Shown: piece by piece, positions 8,844 through 16,719 of the stretch | Position numbering within the stretch: the stretch's first letter is position 1 | Layout of the letters: each line of letters starts with the position of its first letter | From: Microbacterium nymphoidis | GTDB taxonomy: Bacteria; Actinomycetota; Actinomycetes; Actinomycetales; Microbacteriaceae | Reading direction: 5' to 3' | NCBI RefSeq assembly: GCF_021044885.1 | Contig: NZ_JAJNOD010000001.1 | Location: 1,302,001 to 1,366,000 of the forward strand | Length of the DNA: 64,000 nucleotides | The notes under the pieces: model-generated | What the model saw: only the letters and a program-made list of their open reading frames with translations | The model's database searches: none | What the model was told of the DNA's origin: nothing | Position numbers and translations under genes: made by a program

Positions 8844-9830
8844 TCAGCGCAGAGCGGGGATCACCTCGCTCGCGAAGAGCTCCAGTCCGGAACGGTCGTA
8901 CGCCGCCTCCGGGAAGTAGTGGATCGCGTAGCCGAGGCCGTGCTCGGCACGCTCCGCCAGCTTGGCGACGATCTGCGTCGGCGTTCCGAATGCGTCCGAG
9001 GCGCGGTACTCGGCCTCGATGCGCGCGGCCCGCTCATCGCCGACATGCGGCCGCAGCCGGTCGATCACACCCGCGAGCCGCTGCTCGGCTTCCGCCTCTG
9101 TGGCAGCGACGATCGTGTTGAAGTTGGACGATCGGGTGATCTCCGAATCGTCGCGCCCGAGGGCACGGCAGTGCTCGATGAGCACGGCATTCTTGTGATC
9201 GAACTCGTCGAGCGAGCCGGTGAAGTTGGTGTACGACGCCACCTGTGCCGCGAGCTTGAGGGTGACCTTCTCACCCCCACCGGCGATCCAGAGCGGAATT
9301 CCGCCGTCCTGCAGCGGCTGAGGCTGGACGATGGCGCCGTCCACCTGGTAGTACCGGCCGTTCAGCGTCGCAGTGCCGGTGCGCCATGCCTGGCTCATGA
9401 TGTCGACGCCCTCGCGCAGCATGCGCAGGCGATCGGGGATGTCCGGAAAACCGTAGCCGTAGGCCCGCCACTCGTGCTCGTACCAGCCACCGCCGATGCC
9501 CATCTCGGCACGACCTCCGGAGACGATGTCGACCGTGGCCGCGACTTTCGCGAGATATGCGGGGTTGCGATACCCCATGCACGTGCACATCTGCCCGAGC
9601 CGCACGCGCGAGGTCGACGCTGCGAACGCGGCCATCAGCGTCCACGCCTCGTGCGTGGCCTCGCCGCTGGGCACCGGGGTGGTGTGGAAGTGGTCGTACA
9701 CCCACAGCGATTCCCACGGCCCGTCGTCGAGCTGGGCCGCGACGCCGTGCATCCTCGCCCATTGCTCGGCGGGGTCGATACCCACCAGATCGAATCGCCA
9801 GCCCTGGGGAATGAACGCGCCGAATCTCAT
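8844..9830 (-). CDS. LLM-class, probably F420-dependent, oxidoreductase
   Basis: A 328-residue luciferase-like monooxygenase-fold protein. Seen: MRFGAFIPQGWRFDL at the start, ESLWVYDHF, YRNPAYLAKVAATVDIVSGG and GRAEMGIGGGWYEHEW, all characteristic of the actinobacterial LLM group that uses F420 or FMN. F420 use is favoured because a cofE gene for F420 synthesis lies elsewhere in the window. The substrate is unknown. TAGGCT sits exactly 6 nt before the ATG, suggesting a leaderless transcript. It is separated from the upstream ABC operon by a long stem-loop, so it is probably transcribed on its own. Confidence 0.88.
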   Translation of the reverse strand: MRFGAFIPQGWRFDLVGIDPAEQWARMHGVAAQLDDGPWESLWVYDHFHTTPVPSGEATHEAWTLMAAFAASTSRVRLGQMCTCMGYRNPAYLAKVAATVDIVSGGRAEMGIGGGWYEHEWRAYGYGFPDIPDRLRMLREGVDIMSQAWRTGTATLNGRYYQVDGAIVQPQPLQDGGIPLWIAGGGEKVTLKLAAQVASYTNFTGSLDEFDHKNAVLIEHCRALGRDDSEITRSSNFNTIVAATEAEAEQRLAGVIDRLRPHVGDERAARIEAEYRASDAFGTPTQIVAKLAERAEHGLGYAIHYFPEAAYDRSGLELFASEVIPALR

Positions 9831-9836
9831 GCGGCC

Positions 9837-9842
9837 AGCCTA
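9837..9842 (-). promoter_or_regulatory. TAGGCT -10 element, leaderless-type start
   Basis: TAGGCT on the minus strand is followed by 6 nt and then the ATG of the LLM gene, placing the expected transcription start at or next to the start codon. Confidence 0.55.
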
Positions 9843-9859
9843 GATCCGCCGGCGCCCGT

Positions 9860-9932
9860 CCGCGAGACCCCCGTCGGTGGGCGACAACCGCCGCGTGGCG
9901 CGGCTTCTCGCCCGCAGACGGAGGTCTCGCGG
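9860..9932 (-). terminator. Long stem-loop ending the CUT1 ABC operon
   Basis: A 16-bp inverted repeat with one mismatch (9860-9875 and 9917-9932) encloses a smaller GGGCGA/TCGCCC hairpin. It lies 9 bp after the last permease stop codon. No T-run is seen. Confidence 0.7.
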
Positions 9933-9940
9933 GGGCGGGA

Positions 9941-10837
9941 TCAGCCCTTCACACCGGAGAACTTGATGCCCTCCACGAACTGCTTCTGCGCCGCGAAGAA
10001 CAGGATGGCCACCGGGATCATCACCAGCACCGTGGCCGCCATCGTCAGGTTCCACTGCACGTGGTGCTGCGACTGGAACGAGGCCAGCGCAAGCGACAGC
10101 GTCCACTCATCCTGGTTCTCGCCCGCATAAAGCAGCGGTCCGAAGTAGTCGTTCCACGCGTTGAGGAAACTGAACAGGGCCGCGGCCGCGATCCCTGGCC
10201 GCGCCATCGGGATCACCACCCGCCACAGCACTCCGAATTCGCTGGCGCCGTCGATTCGCGCCGCGTCGATGTAGGACTGCGGGATGGTGACGAGGAACTG
10301 GCGCAACAGGAAGATGCTGAAGGCGTCGCCGAACAGGTTCGGCAGGATCAGCGGCCAGAGCGATCCGGTGAGCCCGAGGTGCGCCCAGACCACGTACATC
10401 GGGATGGCCGTGACCTGGGTCGGCAGCAGCATCGCGATGATCACGAAATAGAAGGCGGCGGTGGAACCCTTCCACTTCATCCGCGCGAGGGCGTACGAGA
10501 CCGGGATGCTGGAGAGCAGCATGAACAGCGTGGCTAGGCACGCGTACAGCAGCGTGTTGCCGAGGTAGCGCAGCAGCGGGACGCGATTGAAGACCTCGAC
10601 GAAGTTCTCGGGATGCCACGTGGTGGGCCACAGGTTGCTGGTGAGCGCCTGCTGATCGCTCATGAACGCGGTGAGCACCACGAACACCAGTGGGGCGACG
10701 AACATGATCACCAGCGCGATCGCGACGGCGTGCACCGCGACCCAGGTGAGGAAGTTCTGCCGCTTGGCGCTGCGCGGGGCGCGGACGCGGGTGCGTCCTC
10801 CGCGCGCGGGAACGGTGAGCGCCTGCGTCGCCATCAT
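9941..10837 (-). CDS. CUT1 sugar ABC transporter permease (MalG-like)
   Basis: A 298-residue inner-membrane subunit with about six transmembrane segments, the first at FLTWVAVHAVAIALVIMF. The EAA-type loop that contacts the ATPase is visible as YIDAARIDGASEFGVLWRVV, and the C-terminal FVEGIKFSGVKG is typical of MalG-like proteins. It starts inside the stop codon of the preceding permease (ATGA overlap, 10834-10837), with GGAGAGGA upstream, so the two are translationally coupled. No ATPase gene is in this operon; CUT1 systems commonly share a MsiK-type ATPase encoded elsewhere. Confidence 0.92.
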   Translation of the reverse strand: MMATQALTVPARGGRTRVRAPRSAKRQNFLTWVAVHAVAIALVIMFVAPLVFVVLTAFMSDQQALTSNLWPTTWHPENFVEVFNRVPLLRYLGNTLLYACLATLFMLLSSIPVSYALARMKWKGSTAAFYFVIIAMLLPTQVTAIPMYVVWAHLGLTGSLWPLILPNLFGDAFSIFLLRQFLVTIPQSYIDAARIDGASEFGVLWRVVIPMARPGIAAAALFSFLNAWNDYFGPLLYAGENQDEWTLSLALASFQSQHHVQWNLTMAATVLVMIPVAILFFAAQKQFVEGIKFSGVKG

Positions 10838-11820
10838 TCGTCCTCTCCGACGCCCGCGAACCGCATCCGGCGCACGAGCACGATGGTGAAGATCCCCGAC
10901 AGCACGAACAGCACGATGGCCATCGCGGAGGCATAACCCATGTGGTACTGACGGAACGCCTGCTCGTACAGCCACATGGGGAAGGTCAGGGTGGAGTTGT
11001 CGGGATAGCCGAGTGACGGGGTCGGGCTTCCAGACGCGGTCTGCCCCGCCACGATCGCCTCGGTGAAGTACTGCAACCCGACGATGATCGAGTTGACCAC
11101 CGTGAACAGCAGCACGGGGGTGATGGCCGGCAGAGTCACGTGCCAGAACTGTGTGAACTCCCCCGCCCCGTCCAGGGAGGCCGCCTCGTACAGCTCGGTC
11201 GGAACGTCCAGCAGGGCCGCGAGCAGGATCACCATCGCCGAGCCGCTCATCCAGAGGGCGATCGTGGTGAGACCGGGCTTTGACCAGGCGGGGTCGTTGA
11301 ACCACAGCGGCGCATCGATCCCGATCCAGCGCAGGAACTGGTTCACGGGTCCGGAGCCCGGGCTCAGCAGGAAGACGAACGACAGCACCGCGGCGACCGG
11401 CGGAGTGAGCGACGGCAGGTAGAACAGCGTCCGGAACACTCCGGCGCCGCGACGGATCCGCACGAGCACCAGGGCGACGAACAGGCCGAAGCCCACGCGG
11501 CCGATGGTCACGGCGATCGTCAGCCACACGGTGTTGCTGAGCGCCTTCCAGACCAGGGGGTCCTTGAAGAGCAGGTGGATGTAGTTGCTGAATCCCGCGA
11601 AGGTGGGGTCGTTGATCAGGTCGAAGTTCGTGAAGGAGTAGAACAGCGTGGCGATCAGTGGGTAGACGAAGAACGCCAGCGCACCGATGATCCACGGCGA
11701 CATGAACAGCAGCACCGTGAGCTTGCGTCGTCTCCGGCTGCGGGTGGGACGCATGACCGGCGGTGCCGGTGCCCCCGCGGGGGCGGCCGGAGCCACCCCC
11801 GCGGTCGTGACAGCACTCAT
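10834..11820 (-). CDS. CUT1 sugar ABC transporter permease (MalF-like)
   Basis: A 328-residue membrane protein with a basic N-terminal tail (RSRRRRK) and about six transmembrane helices, from LTVLLFMSPWIIGALAFF onward. The coupling loop reads YEAASLDGAGEFTQFWHV, matching the EAA motif of binding-protein-dependent permeases. It lies 1 bp after the binding-protein gene and overlaps the second permease by 4 bp, so all three are one transcription unit. The substrate is presumably a di- or oligosaccharide, but the permeases alone do not say which. Confidence 0.92.
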   Translation of the reverse strand: MSAVTTAGVAPAAPAGAPAPPVMRPTRSRRRRKLTVLLFMSPWIIGALAFFVYPLIATLFYSFTNFDLINDPTFAGFSNYIHLLFKDPLVWKALSNTVWLTIAVTIGRVGFGLFVALVLVRIRRGAGVFRTLFYLPSLTPPVAAVLSFVFLLSPGSGPVNQFLRWIGIDAPLWFNDPAWSKPGLTTIALWMSGSAMVILLAALLDVPTELYEAASLDGAGEFTQFWHVTLPAITPVLLFTVVNSIIVGLQYFTEAIVAGQTASGSPTPSLGYPDNSTLTFPMWLYEQAFRQYHMGYASAMAIVLFVLSGIFTIVLVRRMRFAGVGEDE

Positions 11821-11821
11821 C

Positions 11822-13150
11822 TCACTGCCCCAGGGCGTTGGCGTCGTTGATCTGCTGGTCGACGTCCTTCAGCCCGGCCGCAAGGTCGGTCTTCGAGCCG
11901 CCCACGAACGCCGTCTCGAAGTCCTGCGCGATCTTGGTGTACGCATTGCCGTTCTTCGTCGCCGGGTTGGTCTGCACCTTGCCGCTGTCGAACATGTCCA
12001 GGAACGTCTGGAACTGCTCCGGAAGCTCCAGGTCGGGGGACTTCAGCGCATCGGTGGATGTGGGGACGTTGCCGAGCGCGTTGGCGAGCGTGACGAGCGC
12101 GTCGGTGTCGGTGGTGAGGTACTTGATGACCTCCCACGCCGCTCCGGCGTTCTGCGCGCCCTTCGGCATGCCGATCACCGTTCCGGTGGTGTACCCGGTG
12201 CCGTACAGTTCGGGGTGGTCGTCGGCCACCGGCATCGGCGCGGTCGCGTAGTCGAGATCCGGCGCGCCGTCCTTGATGAACGCGGTGCGGTACTCGCCAT
12301 CGAAGGCCATCGCGATGCGGCCGGTCTGGAAGTCCTGCCCCGCCGAGTACTGCTGTCCGGCCTCCGCCGTGAAGCGCGTGATGTTGTCGAGCCCGTAGAA
12401 GTCGGTGATCTCCTTCTGCCACTCGAACATCTCGGTCCAGGCGGGATCGGCAGCGAGGTTGGACTGTCCGTCCTTCGTCTGCCATGTCGCGCCCCACTGT
12501 GGCGCGAGCATCTCGATCGCGTTGGCGTAGTACCCCGGCGTCGGCACGTATCCCGCCACCTTGATGGACCCGTCAGCGTTGAACTGCGTGAGCTTCTTGA
12601 TGTCCTCGGTGAACTCGGTCATCGTCTTCGGCGGCGCGGTGATGCCCGCGTCGGCGAACATCTTCTTGTTGTAGTAGAGGCCGTAGACGTCCGCCAGCAG
12701 CGGCATCGTGCAGCGAACGCCGTCGTACTGGGTGTAGTCCAGCGTCGCCTGCGGGATCTTGGTGAGATCCACCTTGTCCCGGTCGATGTAGTCGGTGAGG
12801 TCCTGGAACGTTCCCGACGAGCAGAACTGGCCGACGGCGTTGCTGGAGAACGAGATCGCCACATCCGGCGACTTCCCGCCGCGGATCGCCTGTGTGATCT
12901 TGTCGTCGGTCTGGCTGCCGACGTTCTTGATGGTGATGTTGGGGTGCTGCTCGTGGAAAGTCGCGAGGATGCCGTCGAGGGCGGCGAGCTCACGGTCGGA
13001 GAAGGCGCTCCACACGGTGACGGTGACCTTCTCGTCGTCACCCGGTGCCGCGGCCGGCGCACCACCGGTGCCGCCGCCGGTGCCGGAGCAACCGGTGAGG
13101 GCGAGAGCGCTAGTGGCCAGGAGGCCGGCCAGGGCGATGGACTTCTTCAT
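11822..13150 (-). CDS. Extracellular sugar-binding lipoprotein of the CUT1 transporter
   Basis: A 442-residue family-1 solute-binding protein. The N-terminus MKKSIALAGLLATSALALTGC is a lipoprotein signal with Cys21 as the lipid-anchored residue. The mature part (VTVTVWSAFSDRELAALDG, LYYNKKMFADAGI, YGTGYTTGTVIGMPKGA) is typical of sugar-binding proteins. The ATG at 13150 has GGAGACATCA upstream; an open frame beyond it is not used. The gene follows the ROK regulator after 52 bp and is probably co-transcribed with it. The ligand cannot be named. Confidence 0.92.
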   Translation of the reverse strand: MKKSIALAGLLATSALALTGCSGTGGGTGGAPAAAPGDDEKVTVTVWSAFSDRELAALDGILATFHEQHPNITIKNVGSQTDDKITQAIRGGKSPDVAISFSSNAVGQFCSSGTFQDLTDYIDRDKVDLTKIPQATLDYTQYDGVRCTMPLLADVYGLYYNKKMFADAGITAPPKTMTEFTEDIKKLTQFNADGSIKVAGYVPTPGYYANAIEMLAPQWGATWQTKDGQSNLAADPAWTEMFEWQKEITDFYGLDNITRFTAEAGQQYSAGQDFQTGRIAMAFDGEYRTAFIKDGAPDLDYATAPMPVADDHPELYGTGYTTGTVIGMPKGAQNAGAAWEVIKYLTTDTDALVTLANALGNVPTSTDALKSPDLELPEQFQTFLDMFDSGKVQTNPATKNGNAYTKIAQDFETAFVGGSKTDLAAGLKDVDQQINDANALGQ

Positions 13151-13202
13151 TGATGTCTCCGATCGTGCTGTGGTGGGGAGGTGCCGGCGGTGCGGCGGGG
13201 GA

Positions 13203-14384
13203 TCAGTTGTCGAGGGAGCCGCGCGCGAACACGCGATGCTGCAGGCGGGCGACGGCCAGCTGCCCGGCGCCGGTGAGGATCGCGTCGTCGCGGTGTGCCT
13301 GCCGCGCCCACGAGAGGTGCCCGGTGCGGTCGCGGGTGAGCAGTCGGTCCACCTCATCGCGGACGCGGGTCAGCAGGAGGTCACCGCCGGCGTCGATGTA
13401 GCTTCCGCCGAGGATCACCAGCTGCGGATCGATCACCGTGATCAGCACCACGGCGCCGCGGGCGATGCGCGCCGCGGTCTCCTGGATCACGGCACGCGCG
13501 GAGTCCTTCTCGCGGTACTCGGCCGCACACGCGGCGATCAGGTCGCGCGCGCTTCGTTCCTGGCGCCCGTACCGTGCGCCCACCCCGAGGATCGTGACGG
13601 GATCGAGCGCGCCGCCGAGGTCCGATGCCCCGCCGTGGTCGACGGGACCGGCGAGGTCGGGCGTCGGAAGGTAGTCGATCTCACCGGCACCGCCGGAGTT
13701 TCCCCGGTGCAGGTGTCCCTGGAGGACCACCGCGGAACCGAGACCCACGGTGTCGACCCACAGGAACACGGCGGAGGTGATGCCCTGTTCGACGCGTTCG
13801 TCGTTCTCCGCGAGAGCCAGGAGATTGACGTCGTTCTCGATGTCCACGGGGAAGCCGAGACGGGTGGACAGCAGCTCGACGACGTTCACGCCCGTCCACT
13901 CCAGGAACCGCGGGGTGTAGAGCAGGTGCCCGGTGGCCGGGTCGATCGCGCCGGGAACGCCGACGACCGCCTCCGAGATGTCGCTGTGCGCGATGCCGCT
14001 CTGAGTGCACGCGTCCTCGAGCGCGGCGATGACGGTGTCCAACGTGTCGGAGCTGTGGTGCTCGCGGCGGGCGCGGACGCGCTCACGGCCTGCGGCGTCG
14101 TAGAGCGCGACGTCGACGAGGTCGTGCCGCAGATCGATGGCGGCGGTCGCGCCGGCGTCGCCGCGGATGCCCCACAGCTGGGCGCGCGGACCCGGACCAC
14201 TCGCGCGGAGCCCGCTCGGCTCGATGAGACCGGCACGCTCCAGCCGGGCGAGGAGGTCGGTGACCGCGGGCTTGGAGAGGCCGATCAGGTCCTGGAGTTC
14301 GGAGCGCGCGATCGGTCCGTTGTCGGCGATGAGCCGCAGCGCCGCCTGGTCGTTGCGCAAGCGCATCTGCGCGGGTGCCGACAT
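13203..14384 (-). CDS. ROK-family regulator of the CUT1 operon
   Basis: A 393-residue protein with an N-terminal winged helix (NDQAALRLIADNGPIARSEL then IGLSKPAVTDLLARLERAG) and a ROK fold (VGVPGAIDPATGHLLYTPRF, DIENDVNLLALAE). The zinc-binding Cys cluster common in ROK proteins is absent: after GGAGEIDYLP there is no CxCGxxGC. It heads the ABC operon, and an 11-bp-arm palindrome lies just upstream of its start, so it probably represses itself and the transporter until the sugar appears. A GAGGAGGAGACC site precedes the ATG. Confidence 0.88.
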   Translation of the reverse strand: MSAPAQMRLRNDQAALRLIADNGPIARSELQDLIGLSKPAVTDLLARLERAGLIEPSGLRASGPGPRAQLWGIRGDAGATAAIDLRHDLVDVALYDAAGRERVRARREHHSSDTLDTVIAALEDACTQSGIAHSDISEAVVGVPGAIDPATGHLLYTPRFLEWTGVNVVELLSTRLGFPVDIENDVNLLALAENDERVEQGITSAVFLWVDTVGLGSAVVLQGHLHRGNSGGAGEIDYLPTPDLAGPVDHGGASDLGGALDPVTILGVGARYGRQERSARDLIAACAAEYREKDSARAVIQETAARIARGAVVLITVIDPQLVILGGSYIDAGGDLLLTRVRDEVDRLLTRDRTGHLSWARQAHRDDAILTGAGQLAVARLQHRVFARGSLDN

Positions 14385-14401
14385 CGTGGTCTCCTCCTCG
14401 A

Positions 14402-14430
14402 GAATCGACTGGAAACTTACCAGTCGATTC
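14402..14430 (-). promoter_or_regulatory. Palindromic operator before the ROK-ABC operon
   Basis: GAATCGACTGG (14402-14412) and CCAGTCGATTC (14420-14430) form a perfect inverted repeat with the 7-bp AT-rich centre AAACTTA, 18 bp upstream of the ROK start. Position and symmetry make it the probable ROK binding site. Confidence 0.75.
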
Positions 14431-14475
14431 GGAAGACTACGACGGCCCTCGCGGCTCCGTCAACCCCCGAATCTC

Positions 14476-14536
14476 GTTCAAAGCGCGCGAATGGCTCCAA
14501 AACCGTCGGAATTGGAGCCATTCGCGCGCTTTGAAC
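14476..14536. repeat. Family B long palindrome, copy 1
   Basis: Perfect 25-bp arms (14476-14500 and 14512-14536) flank the 11-nt loop AACCGTCGGAA. The arms contain GCGCGCGAATGGCTCCAA. The same design recurs at 14599-14661 and, more degenerate, at 33405-33467. It lies between the ROK and methyltransferase genes. Confidence 0.85.
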
Positions 14537-14598
14537 CGTCCCTCCACCGACTCACGCCGGCCGGGGCACGGGGGCACCGGGCATCGAGGCACCAAGAT

Positions 14599-14661
14599 GG
14601 TTCATCGTGCGCACTTGGCTCCAAAACCCGCGGGATTGGATCCAAGTGCGCGCTATGAAAC
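14599..14661. repeat. Family B long palindrome, copy 2
   Basis: 26-bp arms with four mismatches (14599-14624 and 14636-14661) flank the 11-nt loop AACCCGCGGGA. Arm and loop layout match copy 1. It ends 2 bp before the methyltransferase stop codon and could also end that transcript. Confidence 0.8.
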
Positions 14662-14663
14662 CG

Positions 14664-15602
14664 TCAGTCGGTGAGTTGCTCGTACTCGGAGTGGTCGGCG
14701 TCGTCGGGGGCGACGAAGCGGGCCCGAGGCAGGCGGCTGCGCATCACGACGGCGGCGGTCCGATTGTCATCCACGAGCACCGCGTGCCGGCCCAGCTCGT
14801 CCGCGACCACGCCCGTGGTTCCGGACCCCGCGAACATGTCCAGCACCATGTCACCGGGACGCGAGGACGCCTGCACGATACGACGCAGGATTCCCTCCGG
14901 CTTCTGGGTGGGGTAGCCGGTCTTCTCCTTGCCCGACGTCGGCACGATGGTGTGCCACCACACGTCGGTGGGTAGCTTTCCCCGCGCGGCCTTCTCGGCG
15001 GTGACCAGGCCCGGAGCCATGTAGGGCTCACGGTCCACCTCGTCGGAGTTGAACACGTACTTGTCCGGGTTCTTCACGTACACGAGGATCGTCTCGTGCT
15101 TGGTGGGCCAGCGCTTGCGGGTCTTGCCGCCGTAGTCGTAGGCCCAGATGATCTCGTTCAGGAAGTTGTCGCGGCCGAAGATGGCATCCAGCATCACCTT
15201 GGCGTAGTGCGCCTCGCGGTAGTCGAGATGCAGGTACAGCGTGCCGTCGTCGGCGAGAAGCCGCCAGGCCTCCCACAGCCGCGGCTCCAGGAACTCCCAG
15301 TAATCGTCGAATCGGTCATCGAAGCTGTGCAGAGCCCCGCGAATCCGCTCGTAGGCGCGGCCGTGGAAGCCGCGGCGGATGACCGCCTCGGTGATCTCGT
15401 CGCTCTCGGTGGCCCGTTCGGCGGGGTCGAGCCCGAGGCTCTCGTCGGTCACCTCCTGCGGAATCGACCGCGTGGTCTCGATCGCCTTCTCCCGCGTGCG
15501 ACCGGTGTTGAACGGCGGATCGAGGTAGACCAGGGTGAAGGAGGCGTCGGGATAGGGGCGCAGGACGTCGAGGTTGTCGCCCTCGAAGATGGTGACCGTC
15601 AC
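14664..15602 (-). CDS. DNA amino-methyltransferase (N4/N6), beta-class motif order
   Basis: A 312-residue AdoMet-dependent DNA methyltransferase. The catalytic motif DPPFNTG comes early (about residue 31) and the AdoMet-binding motif DMFAGSGTTGVVADELGR comes late, the order of the beta class. TGYPTQKPEGILRRIV is also characteristic. No restriction-enzyme gene is adjacent, so it looks like an orphan methylase; the recognition site is unknown. The GTG start at 15602 overlaps the lipoate-ligase stop by 4 bp (GTGA), implying translational coupling. The same frame runs upstream through the ligase gene, but the GTG marks the family start. Confidence 0.88.
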   Translation of the reverse strand: MTVTIFEGDNLDVLRPYPDASFTLVYLDPPFNTGRTREKAIETTRSIPQEVTDESLGLDPAERATESDEITEAVIRRGFHGRAYERIRGALHSFDDRFDDYWEFLEPRLWEAWRLLADDGTLYLHLDYREAHYAKVMLDAIFGRDNFLNEIIWAYDYGGKTRKRWPTKHETILVYVKNPDKYVFNSDEVDREPYMAPGLVTAEKAARGKLPTDVWWHTIVPTSGKEKTGYPTQKPEGILRRIVQASSRPGDMVLDMFAGSGTTGVVADELGRHAVLVDDNRTAAVVMRSRLPRARFVAPDDADHSEYEQLTD

Positions 15603-16648
15603 GGGACGCGGTGCAGCCACGCGTCGGTGGCGAACTTGGTCTCGACCAGACGCTCGGCGTCGGCGTACTCGTCGGCGGAGATCGTGCCGTCCACGGCGCC
15701 CGTGAGCTGGCGGAACGTGCCGATGAAAGCCTGGATCACGTCGTCGCGCGACAGGCCGGTCTGCGAGCGCAGCGGATCGACCCGCTTCGCCGCGGACGTC
15801 GTGCCCTTGTCGGACAGCTTCTCGCGGCCGATGCGCAGCACCTCGGTCATCATCTGCCCGTCGATGTCGTAGCTCATGGTGGCGTGGTGCAGCACGCCAC
15901 CGTTGGCGAGGCGCTTCTGCGCGGCACCGCCGATCTTGCCGGTGGGGCTGGCGATGTCGTTCAGGGGCTGATACGTGGCGTCGATACCGAGCGAGCGCAG
16001 CGCCTGCAGCACCCAGTCGTCTAGGTAGGCGTACGAGTCGGCGAAGGTCATCCCAGCGACCATCTCGGCGGGAACGTAGAGCGAGTAGGTGATGATCTGC
16101 CCGGCGGCCATCATCATCGCCCCGCCGCCGGAGATGCGACGCACCACCTGGAAGCCGTGGCGTGCGGCTCCCTCCGGATCGACCTCGTTGCGATACGACT
16201 GGAACGAGCCGATCACCACGGCCGACTGATCCCACTCCCAGATGCGCAGGGTGGGCTTTCGCCGCCCCTCCCCCACGCGCGTGGTGAGGACCTCATCCAG
16301 GGCCAGGTTCATGTGGGGCGACACGGCGGGGTCCCGGACGATCTCCCACTCGAAGTCCTTCCACCCGGGCGCTGTCACCAGCGCGCGACGGACGGCGGTG
16401 CCGACCGACTCCGGTGTGAGGCCGAGCAGTTGCGCGCCCTCCGGAAGCGCCGCTCGCACGGCAGCGGCGATCGTGGCGACATCGGCGGTCTCAGGCAGCC
16501 CCTCCACGCTCGCGTTGATGTCGTCCAGAGCCGAATCAGGCTCGAGGAAGAAGTCACCCGCCAGGTGGAAATCGCTGATCCGTCCGCCGTCGACCGCGAA
16601 GTCGACGACGACGAGCTTTCCCCCGGGAACCTTGTACTCGCCGTGCAT
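15599..16648 (-). CDS. Lipoate-protein ligase family protein with N-terminal accessory domain
   Basis: A 349-residue protein that should attach lipoate (or octanoate) to dehydrogenase E2 subunits or the glycine cleavage H protein. The catalytic domain shows VVRRISGGGAMMMAAG and NDIASPTGKIGGAAQKR, the latter matching the lysine-containing lipoyl-adenylate motif. The first ~85 residues (GGKLVVVDFAVDGGRISDFH) resemble the small domain found at the C-terminus of E. coli LplA, so the two domains are in swapped order. The usual His after the SGGG motif is Met here. TAGGCT lies 6 nt before the ATG, so the mRNA may be leaderless. Confidence 0.85.
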   Translation of the reverse strand: MHGEYKVPGGKLVVVDFAVDGGRISDFHLAGDFFLEPDSALDDINASVEGLPETADVATIAAAVRAALPEGAQLLGLTPESVGTAVRRALVTAPGWKDFEWEIVRDPAVSPHMNLALDEVLTTRVGEGRRKPTLRIWEWDQSAVVIGSFQSYRNEVDPEGAARHGFQVVRRISGGGAMMMAAGQIITYSLYVPAEMVAGMTFADSYAYLDDWVLQALRSLGIDATYQPLNDIASPTGKIGGAAQKRLANGGVLHHATMSYDIDGQMMTEVLRIGREKLSDKGTTSAAKRVDPLRSQTGLSRDDVIQAFIGTFRQLTGAVDGTISADEYADAERLVETKFATDAWLHRVP

Positions 16649-16654
16649 CCTCCC

Positions 16655-16660
16655 AGCCTA
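16655..16660 (-). promoter_or_regulatory. TAGGCT -10 element, leaderless-type start
   Basis: TAGGCT, then GGGAGG, then the ligase ATG. GGGAGG directly abuts the start, too close for a normal ribosome site, which favours leaderless initiation. Confidence 0.5.
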
Positions 16661-16683
16661 GTTCGCACGGGCCGAGGGAGCAT

Positions 16684-16711
16684 CCGCGCGGCCGACGACG
16701 CGGCCGCGCGG
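16684..16711 (-). terminator. Stem-loop after the monoglyceride-lipase-like gene
   Basis: A perfect 11-bp GC-rich stem (16684-16694 and 16701-16711) with a 6-nt loop, 8 bp after the hydrolase stop and upstream of the ligase promoter. No T-run. Confidence 0.65.
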
Positions 16712-16719
16712 CAGTGCGT

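Noticed and set aside
9941..11695. A single 584-residue fused permease frame
   Set aside because: The frame continues upstream of the second permease through the first permease's gene, but the first permease is encoded in another frame with clear transmembrane helices; the two overlap by ATGA.
13151..13357. N-terminal extension of the CUT1 binding protein
   Set aside because: The lipoprotein signal begins at the ATG at 13150 with a good ribosome site; the upstream frame overlaps the ROK gene.
14476..14661. IS-element terminal repeats
   Set aside because: There is no transposase gene between or near the palindromes and no target-site duplication can be defined.
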